From Lysobacter gummosus (GTDB lineage Bacteria > Pseudomonadota > Gammaproteobacteria > Xanthomonadales > Xanthomonadaceae): 64,000 nucleotides of DNA. Under the pieces are notes generated by a model. That model was not told where the DNA came from and did not search any database. It saw only the letters and a program-made list of their open reading frames with translations. How positions within the stretch are numbered: the stretch's first letter is position 1; every line of letters begins with the position of its first letter. Shown here piece after piece: positions 53,495 through 62,945 of this stretch. The DNA lies in contig NZ_CP011131.1 of assembly GCF_001442805.1 (NCBI RefSeq), forward strand, positions 5,890,001 to 5,954,000. Direction: 5' to 3'. The position numbers and the translations under genes were made by a program.

Positions 53495-54156
53495 TAGTCG
53501 ATGCTCCCAACAGCGGTGCCTAACAGGCGCTGGACTACGGCGTCGCGACGATAGCCAGAACTCGGCAGGACCGACGCGATCTCAGTCACCGTTCTTCACT
53601 CACCGGAAATAACCCAAACTAACCTGCCGGGCTTGGTTCGCTGTTTCCGGCGCAATGCAAACACCCATTGAAGGCCGAGCTTTCGAAAGGCCGCAGGGAC
53701 ACCGCAGAGAGTTCGCCGCCGGGAATTTGCGCACCCGCGGACTCCTGGGGTTCTTGCTAATCCCTTCGCGCCGGGGAACCGTTGGCGACGACACGCAACA
53801 TCTATCGATGCTCCCGAACTGAACGGCAATCGCGACCCGGATCGCTTCGACGTCCATCCCGCCCAGGAATGTCTGCTCACCATGACGCCGTGTCCGTCGA
53901 GAACATCGACGCGTTCGCATTTCCGCGCGGCCGCGATGGAAAGGTGACAAAAGTGCGGGTTTCGCCTATTCGGCCTGAGTATCGTCGATGCCGTGCAGCT
54001 GTGCTTACGCATAAGTGCCGATATGGATCCGTGGTGACCGCCCCATCGTGTCGTGCCCAAACGAATGTTTCTGAACCTCTCGATGCGATGGACGCGCAGG
54101 GAGCAGCGCATCGACAGAACGTGACCGCTCCCGCTCAACCATCAGAGGGAGTCACT
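53495..54156. other. Intergenic region without a supported gene
   Basis: About 660 bp between divergent genes; it should contain the idi operon promoter. No clear promoter, RNA or repeat could be chosen. Open frames on both strands show no domains. Confidence 0.45.
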
Positions 54157-54615
54157 ATGCGCCGGGACATGGAGTTGATTCGCAAAGTGCTGTTGGCCGT
54201 GGAGGCGTGCATCTCGCATCGCCTCATCGACGGATACTCGCAAGACGAGTTGCGTTACCACCAACTTCTGCTCATCAACGAAGGCCTGGTGGATGGTTGC
54301 TTCGTAGACGACTCGAACCATGCCGCCGAAGTTCCCACGGCGGTCATGTTGACGCGCCTGACCTGGGCCGGGCACGACTTCATCGAGGCGATCGGCGACG
54401 AAACCCGCTGGGGGAAAGTCAAAGCGTTCCTGGCCGATTCGGAAAAGCAGATCACCATTGAAACGGTGAAGACGGCGGTGACCCTCTTGTTCGGGTATGC
54501 CAAGCCATCCCGCGACACCGAGCCCCATGCCGCGGAGGTTCAGAATTTGCATCGCGCCGACTTTATCTATGCGCCGAATACTCTTTGCCGTTCTTGCCGG
54601 CGTATCGGCAGGTGA
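54157..54615 (+). CDS. DUF2513-family protein
   Basis: A 152-residue protein: MRRDMELIRKVLLAVEACIS, GYSQDELRYHQLLLINEGLV, LTRLTWAGHDFIEAIGDETR and WGKVKAF. This matches DUF2513, a winged-helix-like family often encoded by mobile elements. The C-terminus ends CRSCRRIGR. GAGGGAG at 6 nt. The family's function is unknown. Confidence 0.85.
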   Translation: MRRDMELIRKVLLAVEACISHRLIDGYSQDELRYHQLLLINEGLVDGCFVDDSNHAAEVPTAVMLTRLTWAGHDFIEAIGDETRWGKVKAFLADSEKQITIETVKTAVTLLFGYAKPSRDTEPHAAEVQNLHRADFIYAPNTLCRSCRRIGR

Positions 54616-54821
54616 CCATGCGTTCGCATCGGGCATCTTGCGAGATAGCGCGCTGGCGCATGCCGGGTTAAGCACGTCTACTGGACGCAGTGAGCGCCGC
54701 GCGCGCGAGCACATTGGGATGCGGCGGGCTCGGCCTGGAATGCAGCGATTCGGCGGCCGCCGTGGAACTGATCGCGGCCCCCGCTTAGGATGCGCAGTCC
54801 GCTACCTGAGCCGAGCCCGCC

Positions 54822-55733
54822 ATGACCGACTTGCGTGTGTATCAGATCGACGCCTTCACCCGGCAGCGCTACCAGGGCAACCCGGCCGGGGTGGTCGCCA
54901 ATGCCGAGGGGCTCAGCGACGAACACATGCAGCTGATCGCGCGTGAGCTCAACAATTCCGAGACCGCCTTCATCCTGCCCGCCGAAGCGCCCGACCACGA
55001 CGTGCGCGTGCGCTTCTTCACTCCGACCACCGAAGTGCCGGTCTGCGGCCATGCCACCGTCTCCGCCCATTTCGTCCTCGCCCTCGAACGCGGATTGCCG
55101 GCGCAGCCTTGTCGCCAGCTGACCGGCGCCGGCATCCAGGTCATCGAGACGCTGCGCAGCGGCGACAGCTTCCGTATCGCCATCGAACAGAACCGGCCGA
55201 GCTTCGAGCCGGCACTGTCGCCCGTGCTCGCGGCGGAAGTCGCGGCGGCCCTCGGCGTCGGCGCGGACGCCCTGGACCCGCGCTGTCCGCCGCAGTTCGT
55301 CTCGACCGGCCACGGCAAGTTGCTGATCGGCCTGCGCGAGCGCCGGCGATTGCAGGCGCTGGTGCCCGATGCCGCGCGCCTGATCGCGCTCGGCCCCGAG
55401 GTCGGCGCGAAGGGCTTCTTCGTCTTCAGCCTGGACCGCGAAGACGGCGACGATGCACTGACCCATGGCCGCATGTTCGCGCCGGCAATCGGCATCGCCG
55501 AAGACCCGGTCACCGGCAACGCCAACGGGCCGCTCGGCGCCTACCTTGTCAAGCACGGCCTGCTGGAGGCCCGCGACGGCGTCGCACGGTTCCGCGCACG
55601 CCAGCGAGCCGGCAACGGCCGCGCCGGCCACATGGACGTGACTGTCCGGGTCGAAGCCGGCGAACCCAGCGGCGTGCGCATCGAGGGCGACGCGGTGACC
55701 TGTTTCCAGGCAACGTTGCCGCGCGCGTTCTGA
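54822..55733 (+). CDS. PhzF-family isomerase-like protein
   Basis: A 303-residue two-lobed protein: VYQIDAFTRQRYQGNPAGVV, the catalytic Glu in ELNNSETAF (E47), VRFFTPTTEVPVCGHATVSA, AKGFFVFSL and FAPAIGIAEDPVTGNANGPL. PhzF isomerises dihydro-hydroxyanthranilate in phenazine synthesis, but stand-alone homologues are widespread and of unknown substrate; no phz genes are near. Close to full length and apparently intact. Confidence 0.9.
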   Translation: MTDLRVYQIDAFTRQRYQGNPAGVVANAEGLSDEHMQLIARELNNSETAFILPAEAPDHDVRVRFFTPTTEVPVCGHATVSAHFVLALERGLPAQPCRQLTGAGIQVIETLRSGDSFRIAIEQNRPSFEPALSPVLAAEVAAALGVGADALDPRCPPQFVSTGHGKLLIGLRERRRLQALVPDAARLIALGPEVGAKGFFVFSLDREDGDDALTHGRMFAPAIGIAEDPVTGNANGPLGAYLVKHGLLEARDGVARFRARQRAGNGRAGHMDVTVRVEAGEPSGVRIEGDAVTCFQATLPRAF

Positions 55734-55844
55734 CGGCTGTGGGTCGAGTCTTGACATACTGCCGATAGTCGCTACTTCCTTTGCCGGGATGCGATCCACA
55801 GCGATCGGCGAGAGTTCTCGAACGTCTACCTGGGAGTGCGAACC

Positions 55845-56882
55845 ATGCAGGGAAAGCTACTGGCGGGCCTGATGATCGCGGCGATAGCCGGGTCGGCGGC
55901 AGCGCAGCCGACGTCAGATACGGCCAAATCCTCGCCGACGCCTGCGAGCGTCGCGGACGCTCCTTCGGCCATCGTCGATATGGATGCGATCACGGTGACC
56001 GGCGTACAGCCGGGCCCGGGGCTGTGGAAGTTCCACAAGGGCGATCGGGTTCTGTGGATCCTCGGCACGCTGTCGCCGCTGCCCAAGAACATCACCTGGG
56101 TGTCCGACGATGTGAATGCAGCAATAGCGGCGTCGGGCGTTGCCTTGCAGGGCCCCGGCCTGGCCGTCACCGCCGACATCGGGTTGTTCGGCCGGCTGTC
56201 GCTGCTGCCTTCGCTGTTCAAACTGCGGAAAAATCCTAACGGGACCAAGCTTCAGGAAGCACTGCCACCGGATTTGTATGCGCGCTGGCAGGCGCTGAAA
56301 GTGAAGTACATCGGCAAGGATCGGACCAGCGAGAACTGGCGCCCTGTGTTCGCGGCAAACGAGCTCTATCAGGCCGCATTGGAGAAAAACGGCTTGGCCG
56401 AGTCCGGCGTTATCGGGCCTGTGCTGGACAAAGCCGTCAAAGCTGCGGGCATCGAGAAGCAATCCACGACCTTTACGATCAAGATCGATGATCCGAAGCA
56501 AACCTTGAAAGACTTCAACGCATCCACGCTCGACGACGTGCAGTGCTTCTGCAAGACCCTCGACAGGCTCGAGACCGATCTGGCGGTCATGAAGACTCGC
56601 GCCAATGCTTGGGCGGGCGGCGATATCGATACTCTGCGCACATTGCCTTACGACGACCAAGGCCTGGCTTGCCTGAGCGCGCTGACCGACTCGGGCTTCA
56701 CGCAAAAGCTGGGCATCGAGAATATCCAGGCGGAAATGGCTCGCCAGTGGTATCGGACCGTAGACGACGCGCTGCAGGAGCATAAGGTCGTATTCGCGGC
56801 GGTACCGATTTCGCAGTTGCTCAAATCGGACGGCGTCGTGGCCAAGTTGCAAGCCAAAGGCTATGAGGTCGAATCGCCGTAG
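55845..56882 (+). CDS. TraB/GumN-family exported protein
   Basis: A 345-residue protein with signal peptide MQGKLLAGLMIAAIAGSAAA. The domain has LWKFHKGDRVLWILGTLSPL and PKNITWVSDDVNAAIAAS, with the TraB/GumN G-T-H motif here as GTLS, losing the usual histidine. The middle is helical and the C-terminus is RTVDDALQEHKVVFAAVPIS ... GYEVESP. The family is suspected to contain metal-dependent proteases; loss of the HxxP-type residues suggests an inactive or variant member. GGGAG precedes the ATG. Confidence 0.75.
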   Translation: MQGKLLAGLMIAAIAGSAAAQPTSDTAKSSPTPASVADAPSAIVDMDAITVTGVQPGPGLWKFHKGDRVLWILGTLSPLPKNITWVSDDVNAAIAASGVALQGPGLAVTADIGLFGRLSLLPSLFKLRKNPNGTKLQEALPPDLYARWQALKVKYIGKDRTSENWRPVFAANELYQAALEKNGLAESGVIGPVLDKAVKAAGIEKQSTTFTIKIDDPKQTLKDFNASTLDDVQCFCKTLDRLETDLAVMKTRANAWAGGDIDTLRTLPYDDQGLACLSALTDSGFTQKLGIENIQAEMARQWYRTVDDALQEHKVVFAAVPISQLLKSDGVVAKLQAKGYEVESP

Positions 56883-56938
56883 CTCGCGGTGGATTTATCG
56901 CTGATTGTTCAGGCCCGCTTGTGGGCCGCGATACTCGC

Positions 56939-56960
56939 AAGCCGAAGTCACTTCGCAGCG
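56939..56960 (+). repeat. GAAGTCACTTCG palindrome of the dispersed family
   Basis: GCAAGCCGAAGTCACTTCGC lies just upstream of the membrane-protein gene; it is a variant of the palindrome at 14881 and 45893. Another member, TTCGAGCCGAAGCCGCCTGC followed by CGGCTTTT, follows the same gene at 57409-57438 and may act as its terminator. Confidence 0.45.
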
Positions 56961-56986
56961 CCATTTATTCAAGGATGAGACATCGC

Positions 56987-57406
56987 ATGCTCAAGAAGCT
57001 CAAATTCCCTTTGATCTACATCCTGGAATTGGCGCTGTGGTTCCCGCTGTTCGCAGGCTTCGTTACGGTCGTGGCTTTTATTGGGGCCGAGCCAATCGCA
57101 AGCCTCGATCTCGATGGCAGGTCGCTGCCGCCGACGTGGGAGGCTGCAGTCGCGAACCACGGCAAATTTCTTGAGGGGTATCTCATCGCCAACCACCCGG
57201 TGGCGTTTGGTCTTGGTGTGTTACTCCTGGTCGGCTCGGCCGCTGCGCTCTATCAGGTACACAAGGCGATGCTGTTCCAGCGCCAATCGGACGGCGCATC
57301 TCGCGCGATGGCCCACAACATCGCGCATGTCTGTGTAGGAGCTGCCGTGCTGGCCTTGGGTTACATTGCAGTCATGAATCTTTTTGTGGGAGTTTCGCCG
57401 GTCTGA
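56987..57406 (+). CDS. Integral membrane hypothetical protein
   Basis: A 139-residue protein with three predicted membrane helices: LIYILELALWFPLFAGFVTV (residues about 9-32), PVAFGLGVLLLVGSAAALYQ (about 72-92) and HVCVGAAVLALGYIAVMNLF (about 112-134). A soluble loop (SLDLDGRSLPPTWEAAVANH) lies between the first two. No family recognised. AAGGA lies 11 nt before the chosen ATG; an ATG at 56975 would abut it. Confidence 0.65.
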   Translation: MLKKLKFPLIYILELALWFPLFAGFVTVVAFIGAEPIASLDLDGRSLPPTWEAAVANHGKFLEGYLIANHPVAFGLGVLLLVGSAAALYQVHKAMLFQRQSDGASRAMAHNIAHVCVGAAVLALGYIAVMNLFVGVSPV

Positions 57407-57693
57407 GCCCGTTCGAGCCGAAGCCGCCTGCCGGCTTTTCTCCCTGCTAATCAGTCGCGCGCCCCGCCGCTGCGATAGAAGCGGCTCGCTCTGCCGGCCG
57501 CCAGGCGGGCGATCGCCGCTGCGCCAACGCCGGGCCGGCGCAATACAAGCTGATGATGATCGTCATGGCAAAATGATGCGCGCGTCGGCTAGCATTGCCG
57601 CTGGCCGATCATCGGGTTGCGCCGTAGCGGCGAGGTTCGAAAAACCGCATCGTCGCCGTTGTGTTTAATGGCCAGCTTCGAGGTCACGTCCGC

Positions 57694-58287
57694 ATGCTCG
57701 CGTCCATCATCGTCGCCAACCCCAGTCCCACGAGCCTGAGCCACGCGATGGCGCAGGCCGCGCAGGACGCAATGACCGGGCATGGGTATCGGGTCGCGTT
57801 CCACGACCTCTACGCCGAGGGTTTCAACCCGGTGCAGCCCACGGGCGAAAGCGGCAATGTCGCTTCGACCGATCCTTTGGTCGAACAGCATTGCGCGCAG
57901 CTTGCGCAAGCCGATCTGATCGCGATCTTCCATCCGAACTGGTGGGGCCAGCCGCCGGCGATTCTCAAGGGCTGGATCGATCGGGTGTTCCGCCTGGATA
58001 CGGCCTATGGCTATCCGCCCGGCGTGTCGTATGAGGGCGTGCCGGTGGGCTTGCTGAAAGCGCGGCACGCGCTGGTGTTCAATACCTCCAACACGCCGGC
58101 CGACCGCGAGGCGGCGGCCTTCGGCGATCCGCTCGAGGCGATCTGGACGCGCTGCGTGTTCGGTCTGTGCGGCGTGGACAGCGTGATCCGGCGCATGTAC
58201 GGCCCGGTGTCGGGGAGCAGCGCGCAGTTGCGGGCGCAGTGGCTGGACGAAGTCGCGGCGCTCGTGGCCGACGCGGCTCGGCGTTAG
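57694..58287 (+). CDS. NAD(P)H-dependent flavodoxin-like oxidoreductase
   Basis: A 197-residue Flavodoxin_2-type quinone/nitro reductase: MLASIIVANPSPTSLSHAMA (FMN phosphate loop), HDLYAEGFNPV, LIAIFHPNWWGQPPAILKGW, FRLDTAYGYPPG and HALVFNTSNTP. It likely acts as an FMN homodimer in the cytoplasm. I chose the ATG at 57694; a GTG at 57661 is in frame. Substrate unknown. Confidence 0.87.
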   Translation: MLASIIVANPSPTSLSHAMAQAAQDAMTGHGYRVAFHDLYAEGFNPVQPTGESGNVASTDPLVEQHCAQLAQADLIAIFHPNWWGQPPAILKGWIDRVFRLDTAYGYPPGVSYEGVPVGLLKARHALVFNTSNTPADREAAAFGDPLEAIWTRCVFGLCGVDSVIRRMYGPVSGSSAQLRAQWLDEVAALVADAARR

Positions 58288-58389
58288 TGGGCGCCATGCA
58301 AGCGCGGCCTGCGAGCGCTGGCCGCCACGCAGCCAGCCGCCGCGACGGGCCGGCGCGCAACCGCGTCAGCCTTCGCTGACCTTTGAAGG

Positions 58390-58419
58390 GTATCCCTCCC
58401 TCAAGCGAGGGAGGGATAC
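58390..58419. terminator. Bidirectional terminator-like hairpin
   Basis: GTATCCCTCCCTC, loop AAGC, GAGGGAGGGATAC: a perfect 13-bp stem between the convergent oxidoreductase (ending 58287) and beta-helix gene (ending 58435). No long T-run, but position and stability suggest termination in both directions. Confidence 0.6.
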
Positions 58420-58434
58420 CGCGAAGGTACCGCC

Positions 58435-60504
58435 TCAGTTCTGCGGATTCTCCAACAACACATCGTCGAGATAGAACGACGCGCCGCCGGTGCCGCTACC
58501 GAGCAGCAGAATGCGAGCGTTGGCCGTGGCCGCCGGCGCGGTCAGGGTCGATGCGATCTTCTGCCAACCCTCGGCCTGCGCCGGCACGGCCAGCGCAACG
58601 GTGTCGCTGCCGAGGATCGAACCGTCGCCGTTGCGCCATTCGATCACCGCGCGCACGTTGCTCGGCGCGCCCGCGCCGGCCTTGATCCAGGCGCTGAAGT
58701 GCTTGGCGCCGGCGCCGGTGCTGTAGCCGGGATAGTTGGCGACTTCCACGCCCCAATTGGATTCGACGACATTCACCCGCAGGCTGTAAGCGCCGCCGTG
58801 CGCCTGCTCGGCGACGCGGGCGACCTCGGCGTTGTACCAGGCGCTCCAGTTGCCGATCGAAGCTTCCAGCAACGAGGTGTCGGCATCCATCACATTGCCG
58901 GGCGGATTCGGCTGCTCCGGATTGGTCACCTGATCGGTGGTGCTGCCGACATCCTGGTTGTAGGGCGCGGCTTTCCAGGCGGAAAAACTGATGCGGTCGC
59001 CCCAGCGCGTGGCGAACTTCCACGGGCCGTAGTAGTGATTGTTCGCGAAGCGGTTGTTGGCGCCGAACATCACCTGGTCCTGGACGGCGCCGACCGTGTA
59101 CGGCGACCACGGCAGATTGTCCGCGCCGGTGGCTATCAGCGCTTGCGCGCCGCAGTACCCGGAGGTTCCGCACGGCACCACGGCCGGATTGAAGTAGAAC
59201 TCGTTGGAACTGACTTCGATGTTGCGCGAGTGCCAGCGGCAATCGGTGAAGAACGGTTCCTGCCCGACCTGGGTGTAGCACGGGTGAGTCGCGCTGATCG
59301 GATGGGTGTATTCGTAATCGTACGGCCCCTGGATCTGGTTCGGGCTGACGAAGGGCGTGCAATAGCTCTTGCTGGTGTTGCCGTTGGAGTTGCAGAAGCG
59401 GTTGGCGTTCTCGTAGATCGACACGCCGGAGAAATTGTCTTCGAAGTAGTTGTCGTTGATGCGAATCAGTGCCGCGCCCGAGACCGCGCTGGGCAGGCGA
59501 TCGTCGCCGCCGGATTCGGACAGGTAGACCGCCGGCGCCGGCGAGCCGCCGTTGCTCGCGCCCTTGCGCCAGGCGTTGCGCAGGAAGGTGTTGCCGCGGA
59601 TGGTGGCGTTGTAGCTGATTTCGTACCAGATGCCTTCGTCTTCGTTGTCGGCGATGTAATTGCCTTCGAACAGGAAGTCCATGTTGTTGGTATCGGCCCA
59701 CAAGCCCACGCTCTTGTTGTCGTGGACCCAGTTGTTGGTCACGCGCGCGCCGCGCACGTCCCAGAACTTGCCGCCGCCGGTGCAGCCGCAGCCCGGTTCC
59801 CGCGTTTCCCAGTCGTCGGTGTTGTTGCCGGCGATTTCGTTATGGTCCAGAACGATGTTCTTGATCGCCGAATCGCCCTCGACCGGCGGCTTGAACATGC
59901 TGAAGCCATACTGGCCGTTGTCCTTGAGGCAGTTGTACCGCACCACATTGTCGCTGCCGAGGAAGACGCCGGCGCCGTCGTTGTTCTGGATCGTGTTGTA
60001 CTCGATCAGCCAATGATCGCCGGCATCGTGATTGACCACGCCTTCGTTGTTGTTATCCGCGCCGCGGCCGAAGTTGACGATGGTGAGATAGCGCACGGTG
60101 ACGTGCTGGGCGCTGCCGGTAAAGGCATAGAGATTGAGATTGCGGCCGTCCAGCACCGCGCCCGGCGCGCCGACGTAGGTGGCGTTGTCGCGGGCGATGA
60201 TCTGGCCGTAGAGATCGTCGCCAAAGGTATGCACGCCGGTTTCGAACCAGAAGGTGGCGCCGGGACGATTGAAGTTGAAGCCGCTGTTGTCGCCGGCCGG
60301 AACCACCACCGCGCCGGCGGGCGCCGTCGCCGGGCCGGTCAGCAGCGCGGTATTGCCGCAGACCTGCGCCGGCGGTGCGCTCGGCCAGAGCAGGCCGGTG
60401 TGCGCCTGTCCCTCGGCGGCATAGCGCGCTTGCGTCTGCGCGTGCGCGGCCGGGACGAAGGCGGTGGCGGCGACGATCAGCGCCGGCAGCGCGCGACGCG
60501 CCAT
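58435..60504 (-). CDS. Secreted right-handed beta-helix protein with C-terminal carbohydrate-binding-like domain
   Basis: A 689-residue exported protein with signal peptide MARRALPALIVAATAFVPAA, then HA. Residues about 60-430 contain PbH1-type repeats: VTVRYLTIVNFGRGADNNNE, HWLIEYNTIQNNDGAGVFLG, KNIVLDHNEIAGNNTDDW, FLFEGNYIADNEDEGIWYE and TIRGNTFLRNAW. The C-terminal ~140 residues (WSAWYNAEVARVAEQAHGGA, HFSAWIKAGAGAPSNVRAVI, ARILLLGSGTGGASFYLDDV) resemble a jelly-roll CBM. Such proteins are often polysaccharide lyases. No catalytic residues assigned. An upstream GTG at 60549 is an alternative start. Confidence 0.82.
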   Translation of the reverse strand: MARRALPALIVAATAFVPAAHAQTQARYAAEGQAHTGLLWPSAPPAQVCGNTALLTGPATAPAGAVVVPAGDNSGFNFNRPGATFWFETGVHTFGDDLYGQIIARDNATYVGAPGAVLDGRNLNLYAFTGSAQHVTVRYLTIVNFGRGADNNNEGVVNHDAGDHWLIEYNTIQNNDGAGVFLGSDNVVRYNCLKDNGQYGFSMFKPPVEGDSAIKNIVLDHNEIAGNNTDDWETREPGCGCTGGGKFWDVRGARVTNNWVHDNKSVGLWADTNNMDFLFEGNYIADNEDEGIWYEISYNATIRGNTFLRNAWRKGASNGGSPAPAVYLSESGGDDRLPSAVSGAALIRINDNYFEDNFSGVSIYENANRFCNSNGNTSKSYCTPFVSPNQIQGPYDYEYTHPISATHPCYTQVGQEPFFTDCRWHSRNIEVSSNEFYFNPAVVPCGTSGYCGAQALIATGADNLPWSPYTVGAVQDQVMFGANNRFANNHYYGPWKFATRWGDRISFSAWKAAPYNQDVGSTTDQVTNPEQPNPPGNVMDADTSLLEASIGNWSAWYNAEVARVAEQAHGGAYSLRVNVVESNWGVEVANYPGYSTGAGAKHFSAWIKAGAGAPSNVRAVIEWRNGDGSILGSDTVALAVPAQAEGWQKIASTLTAPAATANARILLLGSGTGGASFYLDDVLLENPQN

Positions 60505-61032
60505 TTCGAGAACAGTGCGGGTGAACGGATATCGCGGAGTGATGGCCACGTTTGGATTCCGGATGGTGACAGACGATGGAGACAGACGCCCCGCTCCCTG
60601 CGGATGCGGACACTTCTTGCGCACGCCGGTCCGCTCACCCTCGCCGCGTCCGTGCCGGACCGGCGTATCGTCGAGTGCGTTCCCCGAGCGCGGTGGCGGC
60701 AATGCCGCAACCTGCGCTGTAGTCCCATGTCACGCGCTGGTCGCAATAGTGGCGGCTGTCATGTCGCTTCCGATATGCGAGACGCGTCGCATTATTCCGG
60801 CGGACTCCGGCCTTTGGATTGTCCTCAACCGGCATCGAATCTTGTACATGCGTTGGCATTGCGCGCGCCGGAGCGACGCCGCGATCGCGGCGATGCGGCC
60901 GGCGCGCCGCAGTACTATCGTTTGCGGACAGGCAGCGAGCCGGAGCCTGGATCGGCCGTCATCGGCAAACGGCTTAACACGAGCGTCATTGTCGTTCGGC
61001 AATGTGCGGACATGACTTGAACAGGAGCATGT
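60505..61032. other. Intergenic region without a supported gene
   Basis: About 530 bp between divergent genes. It must hold the promoters of the beta-helix and small secreted protein genes. No convincing site, RNA or repeat seen. Confidence 0.45.
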
Positions 61033-61314
61033 ATGAACATGAATAAGCGTTGGGTTTCCGCCGCGGCCTTCCTGATCTCAGCCGCCTTCAGCGGTGCCGT
61101 CTTCGCCGATCAGTATCGGTACGAGGTCATCGGGGAAGGCATCGGGCACGATCGCAATGAGGCCTACGAGGCCGCGTCTTACGATGCCAGCCGTAAGTGC
61201 TATCTGAGCTGGGGACGTTCCACCCAGGAGCAAACGATCCTGATCGAGGAGCAGCAGCCGGATACCGGCTACTGGTACGTCAAACTGACGGAAGGATGCA
61301 TTTCGGAAGACTGA
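61033..61314 (+). CDS. Small secreted hypothetical protein
   Basis: A 93-residue protein with signal peptide NKRWVSAAAFLISAAFSGAV, then FA. The mature part DQYRYEVIGEGIGHDRNEAY, EAASYDASRKCYLSWG and WYVKLTEGCISED has two cysteines and resembles a small dodecin-like or BON-like alpha/beta module, but no family is assigned. AGGAG lies upstream of the first ATG. Confidence 0.68.
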   Translation: MNMNKRWVSAAAFLISAAFSGAVFADQYRYEVIGEGIGHDRNEAYEAASYDASRKCYLSWGRSTQEQTILIEEQQPDTGYWYVKLTEGCISED

Positions 61315-61960
61315 GCCGGATAGCAGCAGGTCCGGATCGATGTCGAAGCAACCTTTTCGAACGCCGAGTCAGCGAGCGACAAGCCAGCCGGGCAATGCCC
61401 GGCTCGATTCGGACGTCGGCGATAGTTCGCATCTCGAAAGGCGCCCGCCGCCCTGCCAGCCTCCACGCCGAAGTCGCGGCGCGAATGGATGCGGCCTCTT
61501 AAAGTCTCGTTCCGGCCATTCGTAAACTCCCTGGCTGCCTCGGCTTCTGCGTGGCGACACAGGCGGGCTCATCGACGATGGTCAACGTGAGCCGTTCGAA
61601 CACGCCCAGGCGATGAGCGCGCGCGCCGAGACGTCTACGCTCGCGCAGTAATTCACCGGCTTGGGTGTCCGGTTCGAGCCTGCGATCGTCAACTACCCGG
61701 CGCTGCGGAAGCTTCCGGGACCGCAACGGCGCCGATGGCGATAAGCATGATGGACGGCGGCGCGCGACGCGTTTGGTGCGTATCAGGCATCACCGTGGGC
61801 CCCGTTCGCGGCCTACTGCCTCGCGCTCATCCTGCCTATAAATGGCATCCGGCCTTCCACCGCGCCCCTGCCCGGCACCTTGCGCGCCGAACGGCAACGG
61901 CTGCCGGCCGCGCGGTCGGTTCTGGCCCGGCATCCCCTCGTCCGTTTCGGAGATTTCGCT
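61315..61960. other. Intergenic region without a supported gene
   Basis: About 645 bp between two plus-strand genes. Short frames on both strands look like degraded sequence; no domain could be recognised. No promoter assigned. Confidence 0.45.
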
Positions 61961-62878
61961 ATGTTTTCCGTAGATACCACCTTGCACCCCGGCACCCAGC
62001 GGCCCGACGAACTGGTTCCGTCCCGTTACGCGCTGCGCATCGGCGAGATCGATGCGCTGGTGGTCAGCGACGGTGTGCTGCCGCTGCCGACCTCGACGAT
62101 GGCCACCAACGCCGATCCGGCCGACCTGGCGAACTGGCTGGATCACATGTTCATGCCGCCGGACGCGTTCGACTGGCCGTTGAACGTGATGGTGGCGCGC
62201 AGCGGCGATCAAACCATTCTCATCGACGCTGGGCTGGGAAGTCAGTTCTCCGGCTTTCCGCGCGCCGGGCAATTCCCGCAGCGACTGGAAGCGGCCGGCA
62301 TCGCGCTGGAGTCCGTCACCGACGTGGTGATCACTCACATGCACATGGATCACGTCGGCGGGCTGCTCGCCGACGGCGTGAAGCAGCGCCTGCGTCCGGA
62401 CGTGCGCATCCACGTGGCCGCGGCCGAAGTCGAGTTCTGGACCTCGCCGGATTTCTCCCACACCGTCATGCCCAAGCCGGTGCCGGGCGTGCTGCGCTCG
62501 ACCGCCACCAGTTTCTATAACGAATACCGCGACAATCTGCGGATCTTCCAGGATCGGCACGAAGTCGCGCCGGGCGTCGTCGTTCGCCTTACCGGCGGCC
62601 ACACCCCGGGACACAGCGTGGTCGATCTGGTGTCGGGCGGCGAACGGCTGATGTTCGCCGGCGACGCCATGTTCCCGGTCGGCTTCGATCATCCCGACTG
62701 GCATAACGGTTTCGAGCACGACCCGGAGGAATCGGCGCGCGTTCGTATCCGTCTGTTCCAGGAACTGGTGGAGACCCGCGGCCTGCTGGTAGCGGCGCAC
62801 CTGCCGTTCCCGTCGATCGGCCGGGTGGCGGCCGACGGCGACGCGTTTCGCTGGGTGCCGATCATCTGGGATTACTGA
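61961..62878 (+). CDS. MBL-fold metallo-hydrolase
   Basis: A 305-residue metallo-beta-lactamase-fold hydrolase: TILIDAGLGSQFSGFPRAGQ, the metal-binding THMHMDHVGG, RLTGGHTPGHSVVDLV and MFAGDAMFPVGFDHPD. The HxHxDH and GGHTPGH motifs define a dinuclear site as in AHL-lactonase-like and related MBL enzymes; a quorum-quenching role cannot be claimed. CGGAG precedes the ATG. The TetR gene downstream is convergent. Confidence 0.88.
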   Translation: MFSVDTTLHPGTQRPDELVPSRYALRIGEIDALVVSDGVLPLPTSTMATNADPADLANWLDHMFMPPDAFDWPLNVMVARSGDQTILIDAGLGSQFSGFPRAGQFPQRLEAAGIALESVTDVVITHMHMDHVGGLLADGVKQRLRPDVRIHVAAAEVEFWTSPDFSHTVMPKPVPGVLRSTATSFYNEYRDNLRIFQDRHEVAPGVVVRLTGGHTPGHSVVDLVSGGERLMFAGDAMFPVGFDHPDWHNGFEHDPEESARVRIRLFQELVETRGLLVAAHLPFPSIGRVAADGDAFRWVPIIWDY

Positions 62879-62945
62879 TCCGGTGCCGGCGGCGCGGGCC
62901 CGGGCGATCCTTGCCTGATTCATGCCGCTTGCGCGGCCGGCACGC

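Noticed and set aside
53596-54138. 180-codon minus-strand frame in the idi-DUF2513 interval
   Set aside because: Ser/Arg-rich, no ribosome site, no domain; treated as non-coding.
54822-55733. Phenazine biosynthesis locus
   Set aside because: Only a stand-alone PhzF-like gene; none of phzA-E or G is nearby, and isolated PhzF homologues are common.
54678-55799. 370-codon minus-strand frame opposite phzF-like gene
   Set aside because: The plus-strand PhzF family match with catalytic Glu is unambiguous; the minus frame has no domain.
58699-61020. 770-codon plus-strand frame opposite the beta-helix gene
   Set aside because: Val/Ala/Gly-rich antisense translation of a gene with signal peptide and PbH1 repeats on the other strand.
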